Below, piece after piece: positions 17,488-27,138 of a DNA stretch of 64,000 nt; position 1 is the first letter of the stretch; each line of letters opens with the position of its first letter. The notes under the pieces are model-generated. The model was not told where the DNA came from. It saw nothing but the letters and a program-made list of their open reading frames with translations, and did no database searches. The DNA is taken from contig JAFEDJ010000054.1 in the NCBI GenBank assembly GCA_018241685.1, forward strand, positions 372,001 to 436,000, read 5' to 3'. The translations under genes were made by a program, and so were the position numbers. The DNA comes from Pseudomonadota bacterium (GTDB taxonomy: Bacteria > Pseudomonadota > Gammaproteobacteria > Burkholderiales > Rhodocyclaceae).

Positions 17488-18582
17488 TCAGGCGCTGCGC
17501 TTCTTCAGCAGCACGCCGCACTCCAGGTGGTGCGTGTAGGGAAACTGGTCGAAGGCCGCGGCGGCGGCGATGGTGTGGCTGTCCTGCAGTGCGGCGACGT
17601 TGTCGCGCAGGGTCTCCGGGTTGCAGGAGATGTACAGGATGTTGTCGAAGCCGCGGGCCAGCGCAACGGTCGGCGCATCGAGGCCGCTGCGCGGCGGATC
17701 GAGGAACAGCGTCGTGAAGTTGTAGCTAGCCAGGTCCACGTCCTTCATGCGGCGGTATTCACGCCCGCCGGCCAATGCGTCGCTGATCTCGTCGCTGGAC
17801 ATGCGCACCATCGCCACCGTGTCGATGGCGTTGGCCTCCAGGTTGTAGTGGGCGGCATGCACCGACGACTTGCTGACCTCGGTGGCCAGCACACGGCCGA
17901 AATGGGGCGCCAGCGCGATCGTGAAGTTGCCGTTGCCGCAGTACAGCTCCAGCAGGTCGCCACCCAGCCCGCGAGCCTGAGCGCAGGCCCAGCCGAGCAT
18001 CTGGCGGTTAACGCCGCCGTTCGGCTGAGTGAAGCTGCCCTCGATCTGCTTGTAGCGCAGCGTGCGGCCGTCCAGCTCGAAGGATTCCAGCAGCCAGTCG
18101 CGGCCGATGACGATCTTCTGCTTGCGGCTGCGGCCGATCACCTGCACGCCCATGTCGGCGGCCAGCTCGGCGGCGGCGGCCTCCCAGGCGGCGTCGAGGG
18201 GGCGGTGGTAGACCAGGCAGATCATCAGCTCGCCGCTCAGCGTGGCGAGGAAGTCCACCTGGAAGATCTTGCGCTTGAGGGCCTCGCTGGCCATCAGGCG
18301 CTCGCGCAGCACCGGCATCGCGCGGGCGATGGGCTCGCAGGCCGGCGGGAAGTCGTCGATGACCACCGGCACCTTGGGCTCGTCCGGGTCGAACATCGCG
18401 TAATCCACCCGCGGCCCCATGTGCCACATGCGGAACTCGGCGCGCAGCCGGTAGTGCAGCGGCGCAGAGCGGAACACGTCCGGCTCGGGCAGGCCGAAGG
18501 GCGCGAAATCCTGCTTGAAGCGCGCGACCTTGGCGGCCAGCTGGGATTCGTAGTCGGCGGGGTTGAAGCTGGGTAAAGACAT
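17488..18582 (-). CDS. trmA: tRNA (uracil-5-)-methyltransferase TrmA
   Basis: A 364-residue enzyme that makes the ribothymidine at position 54 of tRNA, using S-adenosylmethionine. Visible motifs: SAM-binding LELYCGNGNFTIAL, LFLDPPRSGLD, and the catalytic cysteine in ILYISCNPETL, all in TrmA order. It lacks the TRAM domain and iron-sulfur cysteines of RlmD/RlmC, as TrmA should. The start MSLPSFNPADYESQL at 18582 matches the usual TrmA N-terminus; the frame is open five codons further. It reads into the yjdM gene. Confidence 0.94.
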   Translation of the reverse strand: MSLPSFNPADYESQLAAKVARFKQDFAPFGLPEPDVFRSAPLHYRLRAEFRMWHMGPRVDYAMFDPDEPKVPVVIDDFPPACEPIARAMPVLRERLMASEALKRKIFQVDFLATLSGELMICLVYHRPLDAAWEAAAAELAADMGVQVIGRSRKQKIVIGRDWLLESFELDGRTLRYKQIEGSFTQPNGGVNRQMLGWACAQARGLGGDLLELYCGNGNFTIALAPHFGRVLATEVSKSSVHAAHYNLEANAIDTVAMVRMSSDEISDALAGGREYRRMKDVDLASYNFTTLFLDPPRSGLDAPTVALARGFDNILYISCNPETLRDNVAALQDSHTIAAAAAFDQFPYTHHLECGVLLKKRSA

Positions 18583-18725
18583 GGTATTCGGGCACATCCA
18601 AGACGCCCCGGCACGGGCCAGCCGGCGGCGGAGGACGGACTATACGCCTGTACCCCTGCCCAAGGTAGGGTCACGGCCAACGGCCCGCTGACCTCGCGCC
18701 ACAAGGAATGCAGAGTAGATAAGCT

Positions 18726-19331
18726 TCAAGCGCGGCGTAGCGCGATATGGGTGCGGATCAGTGCCAACGCACCGGCCCGGAAGCACTCGTCCGGCTCGCT
18801 GGACAGCCAGTGCTTGATGAGCCCGCCAACGAACACGAAGGTGTCCTGGGCGACGATCGTCGGATCGAGGCCAGCCCGCAGCAGGCCCTTCGCCGCGGCG
18901 CGCTGGTAGGCGGCCGTCAGGCCGGCCAGGAACTCCAACTGGCCCGGCGTACGCAGGCGCAGGCCACTGAACTCCTCCACGTATTCACACTTGAAACTCA
19001 GGATCTCGATGGTCTCCCGTGTCTCGGGCTGGTCTTCCATGATATGGATGATCTCGCGCAGCGCACGCTCGATGCCCTGCAGCGGGTCGGCTTCCGCCTC
19101 GTCGAAGACCACCCGGTCCACGAAGGGCAAGGTGGCCTGCTCGCGCATTCCAAAGAAAAGATCCGTTTTGTTTCTAAAATGCCAATAGACTGCACCGCGC
19201 GTCACCCCGGCCGCTGCCGCAACCTTTTCGAGGGTGGTCCGCGCCACCCCGCATTCCAAAAAGACCCGCCGGGCGGCATCGAGGATATGGCGTCGGGTGA
19301 GTTCCGCTTCTTCTTTTGTCTTACGAACCAT
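18726..19331 (-). CDS. TetR-family repressor (AcrR/TtgR type) of the RND efflux operon
   Basis: A 201-residue TetR regulator starting MVRKTKEEAELTRRHIL, the usual AcrR/TtgR start. The helix-turn-helix is at about residues 30-52 (TTLEKVAAAAGVTRGAVYWHFRNK). The C-terminal ligand domain is of AcrR type (TetR_C_2-like). It is divergent from the RND operon with 107 bp between starts. A TACATACAT-type palindrome at 19371-19394 lies between them. Expected role: repress the efflux genes until a drug or aromatic compound binds. Ligand unknown. The longer open frame to 19559 runs into the efflux gene and is rejected. Confidence 0.92.
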   Translation of the reverse strand: MVRKTKEEAELTRRHILDAARRVFLECGVARTTLEKVAAAAGVTRGAVYWHFRNKTDLFFGMREQATLPFVDRVVFDEAEADPLQGIERALREIIHIMEDQPETRETIEILSFKCEYVEEFSGLRLRTPGQLEFLAGLTAAYQRAAAKGLLRAGLDPTIVAQDTFVFVGGLIKHWLSSEPDECFRAGALALIRTHIALRRA

Positions 19332-19370
19332 TCGGGTTATCCGATATCGGAAATGAGGCAGCGCACTATT

Positions 19371-19394
19371 TACATACATCCATGATTGTATAAA
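19371..19394. promoter_or_regulatory. AcrR/TtgR-like operator
   Basis: The left half is TACATACATCCATG and the right half ATTGTATAAA. From memory the AcrR operator is two TACATACATT-type halves facing each other with ATGAATGTATGTA on the right; the left half here matches well and the right half is weaker. It is placed between the divergent repressor and efflux genes, 40 and 45 bp from the two starts, where it could block both promoters. Confidence 0.65.
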
Positions 19395-19438
19395 ATTTTC
19401 ACAATCAAAACCAAAAATCCAGCCCCCGGAATTCACCC

Positions 19439-20656
19439 ATGAACGCCACCCCGACCGCATCCTGTACGTTCGCGCGCCGCGCGACCCTGCCCACCCTCGT
19501 TGCCACGGCCCTGCTGCTGGGCGCCTGTACGAGCAAGGACCAGCAGGCCGGCCCTCCACCGGGCGCCGGCCAGGCCCTGCCGGTGACGGTGCTGGCGGTG
19601 CAGCCGACCCGCGTCGAGACCAGCGTCGAAGCGGTGGCCCAGACCGAGGGCTCGAAGGAAGTCGAGGTGCGCGCCCGCGTCGGCGGCATCCTCACCAAGC
19701 GCATCTATGAAGAAGGCACCGCCGTGAAGGCCGGCCAGCCGCTGTTCCAGATCGACCGGGAACCCCTCGACGTAGCCGTCGCCCAGGCCAAGGCCCAGCT
19801 CGCCCAGAACAAGGCCCGCCTCGAACAAACCACCCGTGAGGCGGCCCGCCTGAAGGCCCTGCTCGCCCAGCAGGCAATCAGCCAGCGCGAGTACGACACC
19901 GCCGCCTCCGACGACGCAGCAGCCCGCGCCGCCGTGCAGGCCTCCGACGCCGCCCTGCGCCAGGCCGACCTGAACCTCACCTGGTCGTCGGTCAGCGCGC
20001 CGGTATCCGGCATCACCGGCCGCGCCGCAGTATCGGAAGGCAACCTGATCACCACCGGCGGACTGCTCACCACGGTAGTCCAGGTGAACCCGATGTGGGT
20101 GCGCTTCTCCGTGTCGGAGAACGAACTCAACGCGGCGATGCCCGGTGGGAAGTTCAAGCCCCAGGCGGTGCGCGGCGTCGAGCTGATCCTGCCCGACGGC
20201 AGTACCTACCCGGTGCGCGGCAAGCTCAACTTCGCCGCCAGCCAGATCAACCCCGGCCTTGGCACGCTGCAATTGCGCGGCGAGTTCCCCAACCCGGACG
20301 GCGCGCTGCTGCCCGGCCAGTTCGTGCGCGCGCGCCTGCTCACCGGCGAGCGCGACGGTGTCTTCAAGGTGCCGCAGAACGCGGTGGTGCAGACCGACAA
20401 GGGTGCGGTGGTGATGCTCGCCGGCGCCGACAACAAGGTCGAACCGCGGCCCGTGCAGACCGGCGCGTGGTCTGGCAGTGATTGGGTCATCCTGGGCGGC
20501 CTGAAGGCCGGCGACAAAGTCATCATCGACAACCTGATCAAGGTCCGTCCGGGTGCCCCCGTCGCCCCCCACGCGCCGGGCGAAGGCCCCGGCGCCGCAG
20601 GCAAGCCGGGCGCCGCCCCTGCCGCGGCACCGGCAGCTGCGCCGGCCAAGGGTTGA
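19439..20656 (+). CDS. RND efflux periplasmic adaptor lipoprotein (AcrA/MexA type)
   Basis: A 405-residue membrane-fusion protein of a tripartite drug pump. The signal peptide ends in a lipobox, LLLGAC near residues 25-30, so it is anchored to the inner membrane by lipid. Then come the barrel-sandwich hybrid lipoyl half (VEVRARVGGILTKRIYEEGTAV), a helical hairpin (about 100-165), the second lipoyl half (LTWSSVSAPVSGITGRAAV) and the beta-barrel and membrane-proximal domains. The C-terminus is an Ala/Pro/Gly-rich tail. First gene of an operon with the RND pump (13 bp gap) and the outer-membrane factor. Confidence 0.94.
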   Translation: MNATPTASCTFARRATLPTLVATALLLGACTSKDQQAGPPPGAGQALPVTVLAVQPTRVETSVEAVAQTEGSKEVEVRARVGGILTKRIYEEGTAVKAGQPLFQIDREPLDVAVAQAKAQLAQNKARLEQTTREAARLKALLAQQAISQREYDTAASDDAAARAAVQASDAALRQADLNLTWSSVSAPVSGITGRAAVSEGNLITTGGLLTTVVQVNPMWVRFSVSENELNAAMPGGKFKPQAVRGVELILPDGSTYPVRGKLNFAASQINPGLGTLQLRGEFPNPDGALLPGQFVRARLLTGERDGVFKVPQNAVVQTDKGAVVMLAGADNKVEPRPVQTGAWSGSDWVILGGLKAGDKVIIDNLIKVRPGAPVAPHAPGEGPGAAGKPGAAPAAAPAAAPAKG

Positions 20657-20669
20657 GGGAGCACGGTCC

Positions 20670-23600
20670 ATGTCGCGTTTCTTCATCAGCCGTCCGATCT
20701 TCGCATCGGTCATCTCGATCATCATCGTGATCGCCGGCCTCATGGCCTCGCTCACGCTGCCGGTCGCCCAGTACCCGGAGATCACGCCGCCGACGGTGAT
20801 CATCTCCGCCACCTTCCCCGGCGCCAACGCCGAGACCCTGTCGCGCACCGTCGCCGCCCCGATCGAGGAGCAACTGTCGGGCGTCGAAGGCCTGCTGTAC
20901 TACAACTCCCAGAGCACCTCGAACGGCACGGTCAGCATCACCGCCACCTTCGAGGTCGGCACCAACCCGGACACCGCGCTGATCGCCGTCAATAACCGCG
21001 TCAAGGTGGCCGAGCCGCGCCTGCCGGACGACGTACGGCGGACCGGCGTGCTGGTGCAGAAGCGCTCCAACAACATCCTGATGTTCGCGGCCCTGCGCTC
21101 CCCCGACAACAACTACGATGCCCTCTACTTGGCCAACTACGTGGCCATCAACGTCATCGAGGAAATCCGCCGGATCCCCGGCGTCGGCGACGCCCAGCAG
21201 TTCGACCCGCTGTACGCGATGCGGGTGTGGCTGAAGCCCGACGTGATGGCCAAGCTGGGCGTCACCACCACCGACGTGGCCAACGCGATCAAGGTACAGA
21301 ACACCCAGAACGCAGCCGGCAAGATCGGCGCCGAGCCGGTGGTCAACGGCCAGCAGCTGACCTACACGGTGTCTGCCAAGGGGCGTCTGCTGACCCCCGA
21401 GGAGTTCGGCAACATCGTGCTCAGCGCCAGTGGCCCTAATGGCACGGTACGCTTGAAGGATGTCGCACGCCTCGAACTCGGCGCCGACAACTACGATCGC
21501 AACGCCAGGGTGAACGGCGCACCGGTGTCCGGCATGGGCATCTACCTGCAGTCGGGCGCCAATGCGCTGGAGACCGCCAAGGCCGTGAAGGCACGCCTGG
21601 ACGAGATGCAGAAGCGCTTCCCGAAGGGCGTCGAATATTTCATCCCCTACGACACCACGCGCTTCATCCAGGAATCCGCCAAGGAGGTGATCCACACCCT
21701 CATAGAAGCGGCCATCCTGGTGATCGCGGTGGTCTACCTGTTCCTGCAGAACTGGCGCGCCACGCTGATCCCCATCGTGGCGGTGCCGGTGTCGCTGATC
21801 GGCACCTTCGCCGGCATGTGGCTGTTCGGCTTTTCGATCAACACCCTGACCCTCTTCGCGATGGTGCTGGCGATCGGCATCGTCGTGGATGACGCGATCG
21901 TCGTGCTGGAGAACGTCGAGCGCCTGATGAGCGAGCAGAAGCTGTCGCCGAAGGACGCCGCCATCGAGGCGATGCGCGAAGTGTCCGGCGCGGTGGTAGC
22001 CATCGTGCTGGTGCTGTGCGCGGTGTTCGTGCCGGTGGCCTTCCTCGGCGGCATTGCCGGCAAGCTGTACCAGCAGTTCGCCGTCACCGTCGCGGTGGCG
22101 GTGGTGATCTCGGGCATCGTCGCGCTGACCCTCACGCCGGCCCTGTGTGCGCTGCTGCTCAAGCCGACCCACGAGGAAAAGCCCCTGTTCCGCCCCTTCA
22201 ACCGGGCGTTCGAAGGCTTCACGCGCTTCTACACCAACACTGTCGGCCTGACCCTGCGCCACGGCATCGTCGGCACCGTTGTCTTCGTGCTGACCATCGC
22301 CGCTGCCTTCGGCCTGCTGCGCAGCGTGCCGGGCAGCTTCGTGCCGGCCGAGGACCAGGGCTACCTGTTCGGCTTCGTGACCCTCCCCGACGGCGCCTCG
22401 GCGCAGCGCACCGGCGTGGCCGCCGAGCAGATGCGCCAGCGCGTCATGTCCGACGACATCGAGAACATCTTCTTCATCAACGGCTCGGACTTCATCACCG
22501 GCAACAACCGCGCCAGCGTGGCGAGCACCTTCATCGTCTTCAAGCCATGGGATCAGCGCCAGGTGACCACTACCGACATGGTCGGCAAGTTCATGGGCAT
22601 CGGCATGAGCCTCTCCGACGGCCTGGGCCTGGTCTTCAACCCGCCTCCAATCCAGGGCCTCGGCACCGCCGGTGGCTTCGAGGTGTACGTGCAGAACCGC
22701 GCCGACGGCGACGCACGCACGCTGGCGGCAGTCAGCGCCCAGTTCGTGGAAGCCCTCAAGAAGCGTCCCGAGCTGACCGGCATCAACACCTTCTTCCGGG
22801 TCACCGCGCCGCAGCTGTACGTGGAGGTGGACGAACCTAAGGCGCTGGCGATGGGCATTCCGCTGGATTCCATCTACGCCACCCTGCAGGCCAACACCGG
22901 CACGCTGTACGTCAATGACTTCAACCGCAGCGGCAAGACCTTCAAGGTCGAAGTATCGGCCGACGCAGCCTACCGCATGAAGCCAGAAGACCTGCTCAAG
23001 CCCTACGTGCGCACGGCGGCCGGCGCGATGGTGCCCCTGTCGGCGGTGGCCACCGTCAAGACCATCACCGGCCCCGAGATGGTGGAACGCTTCAACGGCT
23101 TCGTCGCCGCCAAGGTGCTCGGCAACTCGGCCCCCGGCTACAGTTCCGGCGATGCCATCAAGGCGGTGGAAGAAGTGTCCCGGGAAGTGCTGCCGGAAGG
23201 CTACCGCGCCGAATGGGTCGGCCAGGCCTTCCAGGAGAAGCGCACCGGCTCGGCGTCGATCATCGCCTTCGTGTTCGGCATCATCATGGTGTTCCTGATC
23301 CTCGCCGCCCAGTACGAGAAGTGGTCGCTGCCGCTGGCGGTGATCATGGCGGTACCCTTCGCCATGTTCGGTGCCCTGATCGCAGTAATGGTCCGCAACA
23401 TGCCCAACGACATCTACTTCCAGATCGGTCTGGTGGTGCTGGTCGGCCTGGCGGCCAAGAACGCGATCCTGATCGTCGAGTTCGCCGCCCAGAAACAGGC
23501 CGAGGGCATGAAGATCGTCGATGCAGCGATCGAAGCGGCGCGCCTGCGCTTCCGCCCGATCGTGATGACCTCGCTGGCCTTCGTGCTCGGCGTGCTGCCG

Positions 23601-23801
23601 CTGGCCATCTCCTCCGGCGCCGGCGCCGCAGCACGCCGCTCGATGGGCACCGGTGTGGTCGGCGGCATGCTCGCCGCGACCTTCATCGCAACGATCTTCA
23701 TTCCCCTGTTCTTCAAGTGGCTCAGCCGCGGCAAGGTCCGCCACCCGGCCGGTGACGTGCCCAAGAACCACTCCAGCCACGATGACGAGGTGAAGCCATG
23801 A
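20670..23801 (+). CDS. RND multidrug efflux transporter (HAE1/AcrB type)
   Basis: A 1043-residue inner-membrane proton/drug antiporter. The start MSRFFISRPIFASVISIIIV is the standard HAE1 N-terminus. Twelve membrane segments are laid out in two halves with large periplasmic loops; the proton-relay aspartate pair is visible in GIVVDDAIVVLENVER in TM4. The C-terminal FFKWLSRGK is typical. Length is normal for the family (about 1040-1050). It forms a trimer with the adaptor upstream and the outer-membrane channel downstream, whose start overlaps its stop as ATGA. Closest type seems to be AcrB/TtgB/MexB, but the exact ortholog and substrates cannot be told from sequence. Confidence 0.95.
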   Translation: MSRFFISRPIFASVISIIIVIAGLMASLTLPVAQYPEITPPTVIISATFPGANAETLSRTVAAPIEEQLSGVEGLLYYNSQSTSNGTVSITATFEVGTNPDTALIAVNNRVKVAEPRLPDDVRRTGVLVQKRSNNILMFAALRSPDNNYDALYLANYVAINVIEEIRRIPGVGDAQQFDPLYAMRVWLKPDVMAKLGVTTTDVANAIKVQNTQNAAGKIGAEPVVNGQQLTYTVSAKGRLLTPEEFGNIVLSASGPNGTVRLKDVARLELGADNYDRNARVNGAPVSGMGIYLQSGANALETAKAVKARLDEMQKRFPKGVEYFIPYDTTRFIQESAKEVIHTLIEAAILVIAVVYLFLQNWRATLIPIVAVPVSLIGTFAGMWLFGFSINTLTLFAMVLAIGIVVDDAIVVLENVERLMSEQKLSPKDAAIEAMREVSGAVVAIVLVLCAVFVPVAFLGGIAGKLYQQFAVTVAVAVVISGIVALTLTPALCALLLKPTHEEKPLFRPFNRAFEGFTRFYTNTVGLTLRHGIVGTVVFVLTIAAAFGLLRSVPGSFVPAEDQGYLFGFVTLPDGASAQRTGVAAEQMRQRVMSDDIENIFFINGSDFITGNNRASVASTFIVFKPWDQRQVTTTDMVGKFMGIGMSLSDGLGLVFNPPPIQGLGTAGGFEVYVQNRADGDARTLAAVSAQFVEALKKRPELTGINTFFRVTAPQLYVEVDEPKALAMGIPLDSIYATLQANTGTLYVNDFNRSGKTFKVEVSADAAYRMKPEDLLKPYVRTAAGAMVPLSAVATVKTITGPEMVERFNGFVAAKVLGNSAPGYSSGDAIKAVEEVSREVLPEGYRAEWVGQAFQEKRTGSASIIAFVFGIIMVFLILAAQYEKWSLPLAVIMAVPFAMFGALIAVMVRNMPNDIYFQIGLVVLVGLAAKNAILIVEFAAQKQAEGMKIVDAAIEAARLRFRPIVMTSLAFVLGVLPLAISSGAGAAARRSMGTGVVGGMLAATFIATIFIPLFFKWLSRGKVRHPAGDVPKNHSSHDDEVKP

Positions 23802-25204
23802 ACCGCCCCCGACTGACCGGCCTGCCGCCCCTGCTGGCGCTGGCCCTCGCCCTCGGCGGCTGCGCCCTCGGCCCCGACTACGTGCGCCCCGACGCCGCCG
23901 TCGCGCTGCCCGAGGCCTACACCGCCGCCGCGCCGCTGGCCCAGAGCCCCAGCGTGGCCAGCAACTGGTGGTCCCTGTTCGGCGACAGCCAGCTCGACGA
24001 GCTGGTCAAGCAGGCCCTGGCCAGCAGCCCGGACGCCCGCCTCGCTGCCGCCCGCATCGAGGAGGCCGACGCGGTACTGGCCCAGGTGGACGCCGCCCTG
24101 CTGCCGCAGATCGACGGCAACGCATCGAGCACCCGCAGCCGGACCGTGCTTCCCAACACCCACCCGGTCCAGAACCTGACCCGCACGGTCAACAAGCTCG
24201 GCTTGTCCACCTCCTTCGAGCTGGACGTGTGGGGCAAACTGCGCCGCGCCTCCGAGGCTGCCCGCGCCCAGGCGCTGGGCACCCGCTACGCGAGCGACAC
24301 CGTGTCCCTCAGCCTGGCCGCCTCGGTGGTACAGGCCTACCTCAACCTGCGCGCCATCGACGCCCAGCTGCTGGTCACCCGCGACTCCCTCGCCGCCCAG
24401 CAGCGCAGCACCGAGCTGACCCGCAACCGCTTCAACGGCGGCATCGCCTCCCGCCTCGACGTGGAACAGGCCGAAGGCGCACTGGCCAGCTATACGGCCA
24501 CGCTGGTGCAGCTCGACAAGAGCCGCAGCCTCGCCGAGAACCTGCTCGGCCTGCTGGTCGGCCAGCCCGGCCTGAAGGTCGCATCGGGCGATCTGCGCAG
24601 CCTGCCGCTGCCGCCGGTGCCACCGGCCGGCCTGCCGTCGAGTCTGCTCGAAGCCCGACCCGACGTGCAGCAGGCCGAAGCCACGCTGATCGCCGCCAAT
24701 GCCAAGATCGGCGTCGCCAAGGCCGCCCTGTTCCCGGGGATCACCCTCACCGGCAGCTTCGGCCGCGAGAGCCAGGACCTGTCCCAGCTGTTCAGCGCAC
24801 CGGCCATGGTATGGTCCTTCGGCGCCGGCCTGACCCAGCCGATCTTCGAAGGCGGGCGCCTGCGCGCCCAGGTGGACCAGGTCACCGCCCAGCAGAAGCA
24901 GAGCCTCGAAAGCTATCGCAAGGCCGTGCAGACCGCCTTCCGCGAAGTGAACGACGCGCTGGTCAGCGTGCGCCAGAACGGCGAAGCCGAAGACGCCTAC
25001 ACCAAGGCGATGGACGCCGCCAAACGCGCGCTGCAGCTGGCCCAGACCCGCTACGAGCACGGCTATTCCGCCTACCTCGACGTACTGGTCGCCCAGCGCA
25101 CCGCCAATGACGCCACGCTGGCCTGGGTGCAGAACCGCCAGGCCCGCCTCAGCTCGACGGTGGACCTGTTCAAGGCCCTCGGCGGCGGCTGGAAGGCCGG
25201 CTGA
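23798..25204 (+). CDS. Outer-membrane efflux lipoprotein (OprM/NodT family)
   Basis: A 468-residue outer-membrane factor of the same pump. The signal peptide ends in a lipobox, LALGGCALGPDYVRPD, with the GPDY-x-RP signature that follows the lipidated cysteine in OprM-type channels. Two repeated outer-membrane-efflux domains are present (about 60-250 and 270-460), with WWSLFGD at the start and a SLLEARPDVQQAEATLIAAN motif near the middle. Third gene of the operon, overlapping the transporter stop codon by four bases. A strong hairpin terminator follows. Confidence 0.95.
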   Translation: MNRPRLTGLPPLLALALALGGCALGPDYVRPDAAVALPEAYTAAAPLAQSPSVASNWWSLFGDSQLDELVKQALASSPDARLAAARIEEADAVLAQVDAALLPQIDGNASSTRSRTVLPNTHPVQNLTRTVNKLGLSTSFELDVWGKLRRASEAARAQALGTRYASDTVSLSLAASVVQAYLNLRAIDAQLLVTRDSLAAQQRSTELTRNRFNGGIASRLDVEQAEGALASYTATLVQLDKSRSLAENLLGLLVGQPGLKVASGDLRSLPLPPVPPAGLPSSLLEARPDVQQAEATLIAANAKIGVAKAALFPGITLTGSFGRESQDLSQLFSAPAMVWSFGAGLTQPIFEGGRLRAQVDQVTAQQKQSLESYRKAVQTAFREVNDALVSVRQNGEAEDAYTKAMDAAKRALQLAQTRYEHGYSAYLDVLVAQRTANDATLAWVQNRQARLSSTVDLFKALGGGWKAG

Positions 25205-25226
25205 GCCGGCAGGCCGCAACGCACGA

Positions 25227-25264
25227 CGAAAAGGCCAGGGCCAACGCCCTGGCCTTTTCGTTGA
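25227..25264 (+). terminator. Hairpin terminator of the RND operon
   Basis: A perfect 15-bp stem: CGAAAAGGCCAGGGC at 25227-25241 pairs with GCCCTGGCCTTTTCG at 25246-25260 around a CAAC loop, then TTGACC. A and T runs inside the stem give a terminator on either strand. It begins 22 bp after the outer-membrane factor stop codon. Confidence 0.85.
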
Positions 25265-25316
25265 CCAAGGGGGCACATGCCAGAATGACGCCCCCACCGA
25301 CACCAATGCCCAGCCC

Positions 25317-25847
25317 ATGCCCGCCGACCGCACCGCCCTGGTCCAGCTCCACACCGACATCGACACCCGCGTCGCGACCATCCGGACCGACCACCCCGAC
25401 TGGCTGTGCGCCAAGGGCTGCGCCACCTGCTGCCGGCGCCTCGCCGACGTACCGCAACTCACCGCCACGGAATGGACGCTGCTGCAGGAAGGCCTCGCCG
25501 CCCTGCCGGCCGAACACCTGCAGCGCATCGCCACCGCGATTGCCGCCCTCGGCGACCACCCGCCACGCCCCGTCACCTGCCCGCTGCTCGACCCGGCCAC
25601 CGACGCCTGCCTCATCTACGCCCACCGCCCTGTAGCCTGCCGAACCTACGGCTTCTACGCGCAGCGGGACAAGGGGCTGTATTGCAAGGACATCGAAACC
25701 CGCGCCGCAGACGGCGCGCTCGACGACGTGGTGTGGGGTAACCACGACGCAGTGGACCGGCAACTCACCGGGCTCGGCGACAGCCGGGGGCTGACGGAGT
25801 GGTTCAGGGACTGGAAGGACGGTCCGGGCTGCAAGGGACCGTGCTGA
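25317..25847 (+). CDS. YkgJ-family cysteine cluster protein
   Basis: A 176-residue protein with the YkgJ pattern of conserved cysteines: CAKGCATCCRR near residues 30-40, CPLL, then CLIY near 95-102, VACRTYG, and YCKD. The set could bind a zinc or iron-sulfur centre; the family function is unknown. The start MPADRTALVQLH at 25317 follows the efflux terminator, and a long upstream extension of the frame reaches back into the efflux gene and is rejected. A C-terminal GCKGPC adds two more cysteines. No obvious partner: it lies between the RND operon and the CRISPR-Cas locus. Confidence 0.83.
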   Translation: MPADRTALVQLHTDIDTRVATIRTDHPDWLCAKGCATCCRRLADVPQLTATEWTLLQEGLAALPAEHLQRIATAIAALGDHPPRPVTCPLLDPATDACLIYAHRPVACRTYGFYAQRDKGLYCKDIETRAADGALDDVVWGNHDAVDRQLTGLGDSRGLTEWFRDWKDGPGCKGPC

Positions 25848-26160
25848 GGCTGGCCTGAAAAGGATATTTCCGTGCAGTCCGATCCAATGGACTCCTGAAG
25901 ATGCCCCTGTCCCTTCGCAATACCAGTCCGTACGGAAAGTGATGCAGTTCGCTGCACACCAGAAAACCTGCCGTCATGCTGCCCGGAACATTCCTGGAGC
26001 ATGGCCCTATGCGCAGAACCGGACAGATTCAAAGTACACCTCCCACGTCGGCTCAAACCCTCCCTCCATATCGCCCGCGCATCCCGAAGGCATCGAAAGC
26101 AGCATTGCCGCACGGCCCTGTCACTGATCGCAGCTCACCATAAGGTCAAGGACCACCTTT
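25848..26160 (+). other. Gap upstream of the cas operon
   Basis: These 313 bases are less GC-rich than the surroundings. I see no convincing gene; short frames such as 25939-26127 lack a ribosome site. The cas operon promoter should lie here. AAGGACC about nine bases before the cas1 ATG is a plausible ribosome site. Confidence 0.5.
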
Positions 26161-27138
26161 ATGGATCAGTTCACGCCGTCCGACCTCAAGACGATTCTCC
26201 ATTCCAAGCGGGCCAACCTGTATTACCTCCGGCACTGCCGGGTGCTGATGAATGGAGGCCGGGTCGAATATGTGACCGACGAGGGCGATCAATCCCTCTA
26301 CTGGAATATCCCCATCGCCAATACCACCGTGCTGCTTCTCGGCACCGGCACGTCGATCACCCAGGCCGCCATGCGGGAGCTGGCCAAGGCCGGTGTGATG
26401 GTCGGGTTTTCGGGCGGCGGGGGCACGCCCCTATACAGCGCCAACGAGATGGACATCGAAGTCGCCTGGTTTTCCCCGCAAAGCGAATATCGCCCGACGG
26501 AATACCTGCAGCATTGGGTCCGCTTCTGGTTCGACGATGCCCTGCGCCTGGACGCGGCCCGCGCAATCCAGCGCGCCCGGCTGGGCCTCATTGCGGACTA
26601 CTGGATCGATAACCGCCAGTTGGCCAACAGCGGCTTCACGTTGCCCACAGAACGACTACGCTCGGCCCTGGAGGCCTCCCGCACGCAGATCGACCTGGCC
26701 CCGGACAACACGGCCCTACTGACCGAAGAAGCACGCCTCACCAAGAAACTCTTCAAACTCGCCTGCGACGCCACCGATTACGGTGATTTCATCCGGGCCA
26801 AGAATGGGGGCGGGACCGACGCCGCCAACCGCTTTCTCGATCACGGCAACTATCTGGCCTACGGCCTCGGGGCCACCGCCGCCTGGGTGCTCGGCCTGCC
26901 CCATGGTCTCGCGGTGCTCCACGGCAAGACCCGCCGCGGTGGTCTCGTTTTCGACATCGCCGATCTCGTCAAGGATGCCCTGATCCTGCCCCAGGCCTTC
27001 GTCTCGGCCATGCGTGGCGACGACGAGCAAGGTTTCCGGGATGCCTGCGTGACCCGTCTGGTTCAAGCCGAAGCGCTGGACTTCATGATCGACACCGTGA
27101 AAGCCATCGCCCTCGACCTGGGCCGGCGGGCGTCATGA
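26161..27138 (+). CDS. cas1: CRISPR-associated endonuclease Cas1, type I-F
   Basis: A 325-residue Cas1, the integrase that inserts new spacers. The I-F start pattern (FTPSDLKTILHSKRANLYYLRHCRV) is clear. The C-terminal catalytic lobe contains the conserved glutamate in LLTEEARLTKKLF, the histidine in LPHGLAVLHGKT and the aspartates in LVFDIADLVKD, the metal-binding set. It acts with the Cas2 part of the next protein. The last four bases overlap the cas2-3 start (ATGA). Length matches I-F Cas1 (about 325). Confidence 0.97.
   Translation: MDQFTPSDLKTILHSKRANLYYLRHCRVLMNGGRVEYVTDEGDQSLYWNIPIANTTVLLLGTGTSITQAAMRELAKAGVMVGFSGGGGTPLYSANEMDIEVAWFSPQSEYRPTEYLQHWVRFWFDDALRLDAARAIQRARLGLIADYWIDNRQLANSGFTLPTERLRSALEASRTQIDLAPDNTALLTEEARLTKKLFKLACDATDYGDFIRAKNGGGTDAANRFLDHGNYLAYGLGATAAWVLGLPHGLAVLHGKTRRGGLVFDIADLVKDALILPQAFVSAMRGDDEQGFRDACVTRLVQAEALDFMIDTVKAIALDLGRRAS

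Noticed and set aside
20538..23780. 1080-codon minus-strand open frame opposite the RND transporter
   Set aside because: A shadow of the transporter gene, rich in H, G and R with no fold; the plus-strand product is a clear HAE1 protein.
25939..26127. 62-codon frame upstream of cas1
   Set aside because: No ribosome site, atypical composition and no known motif.
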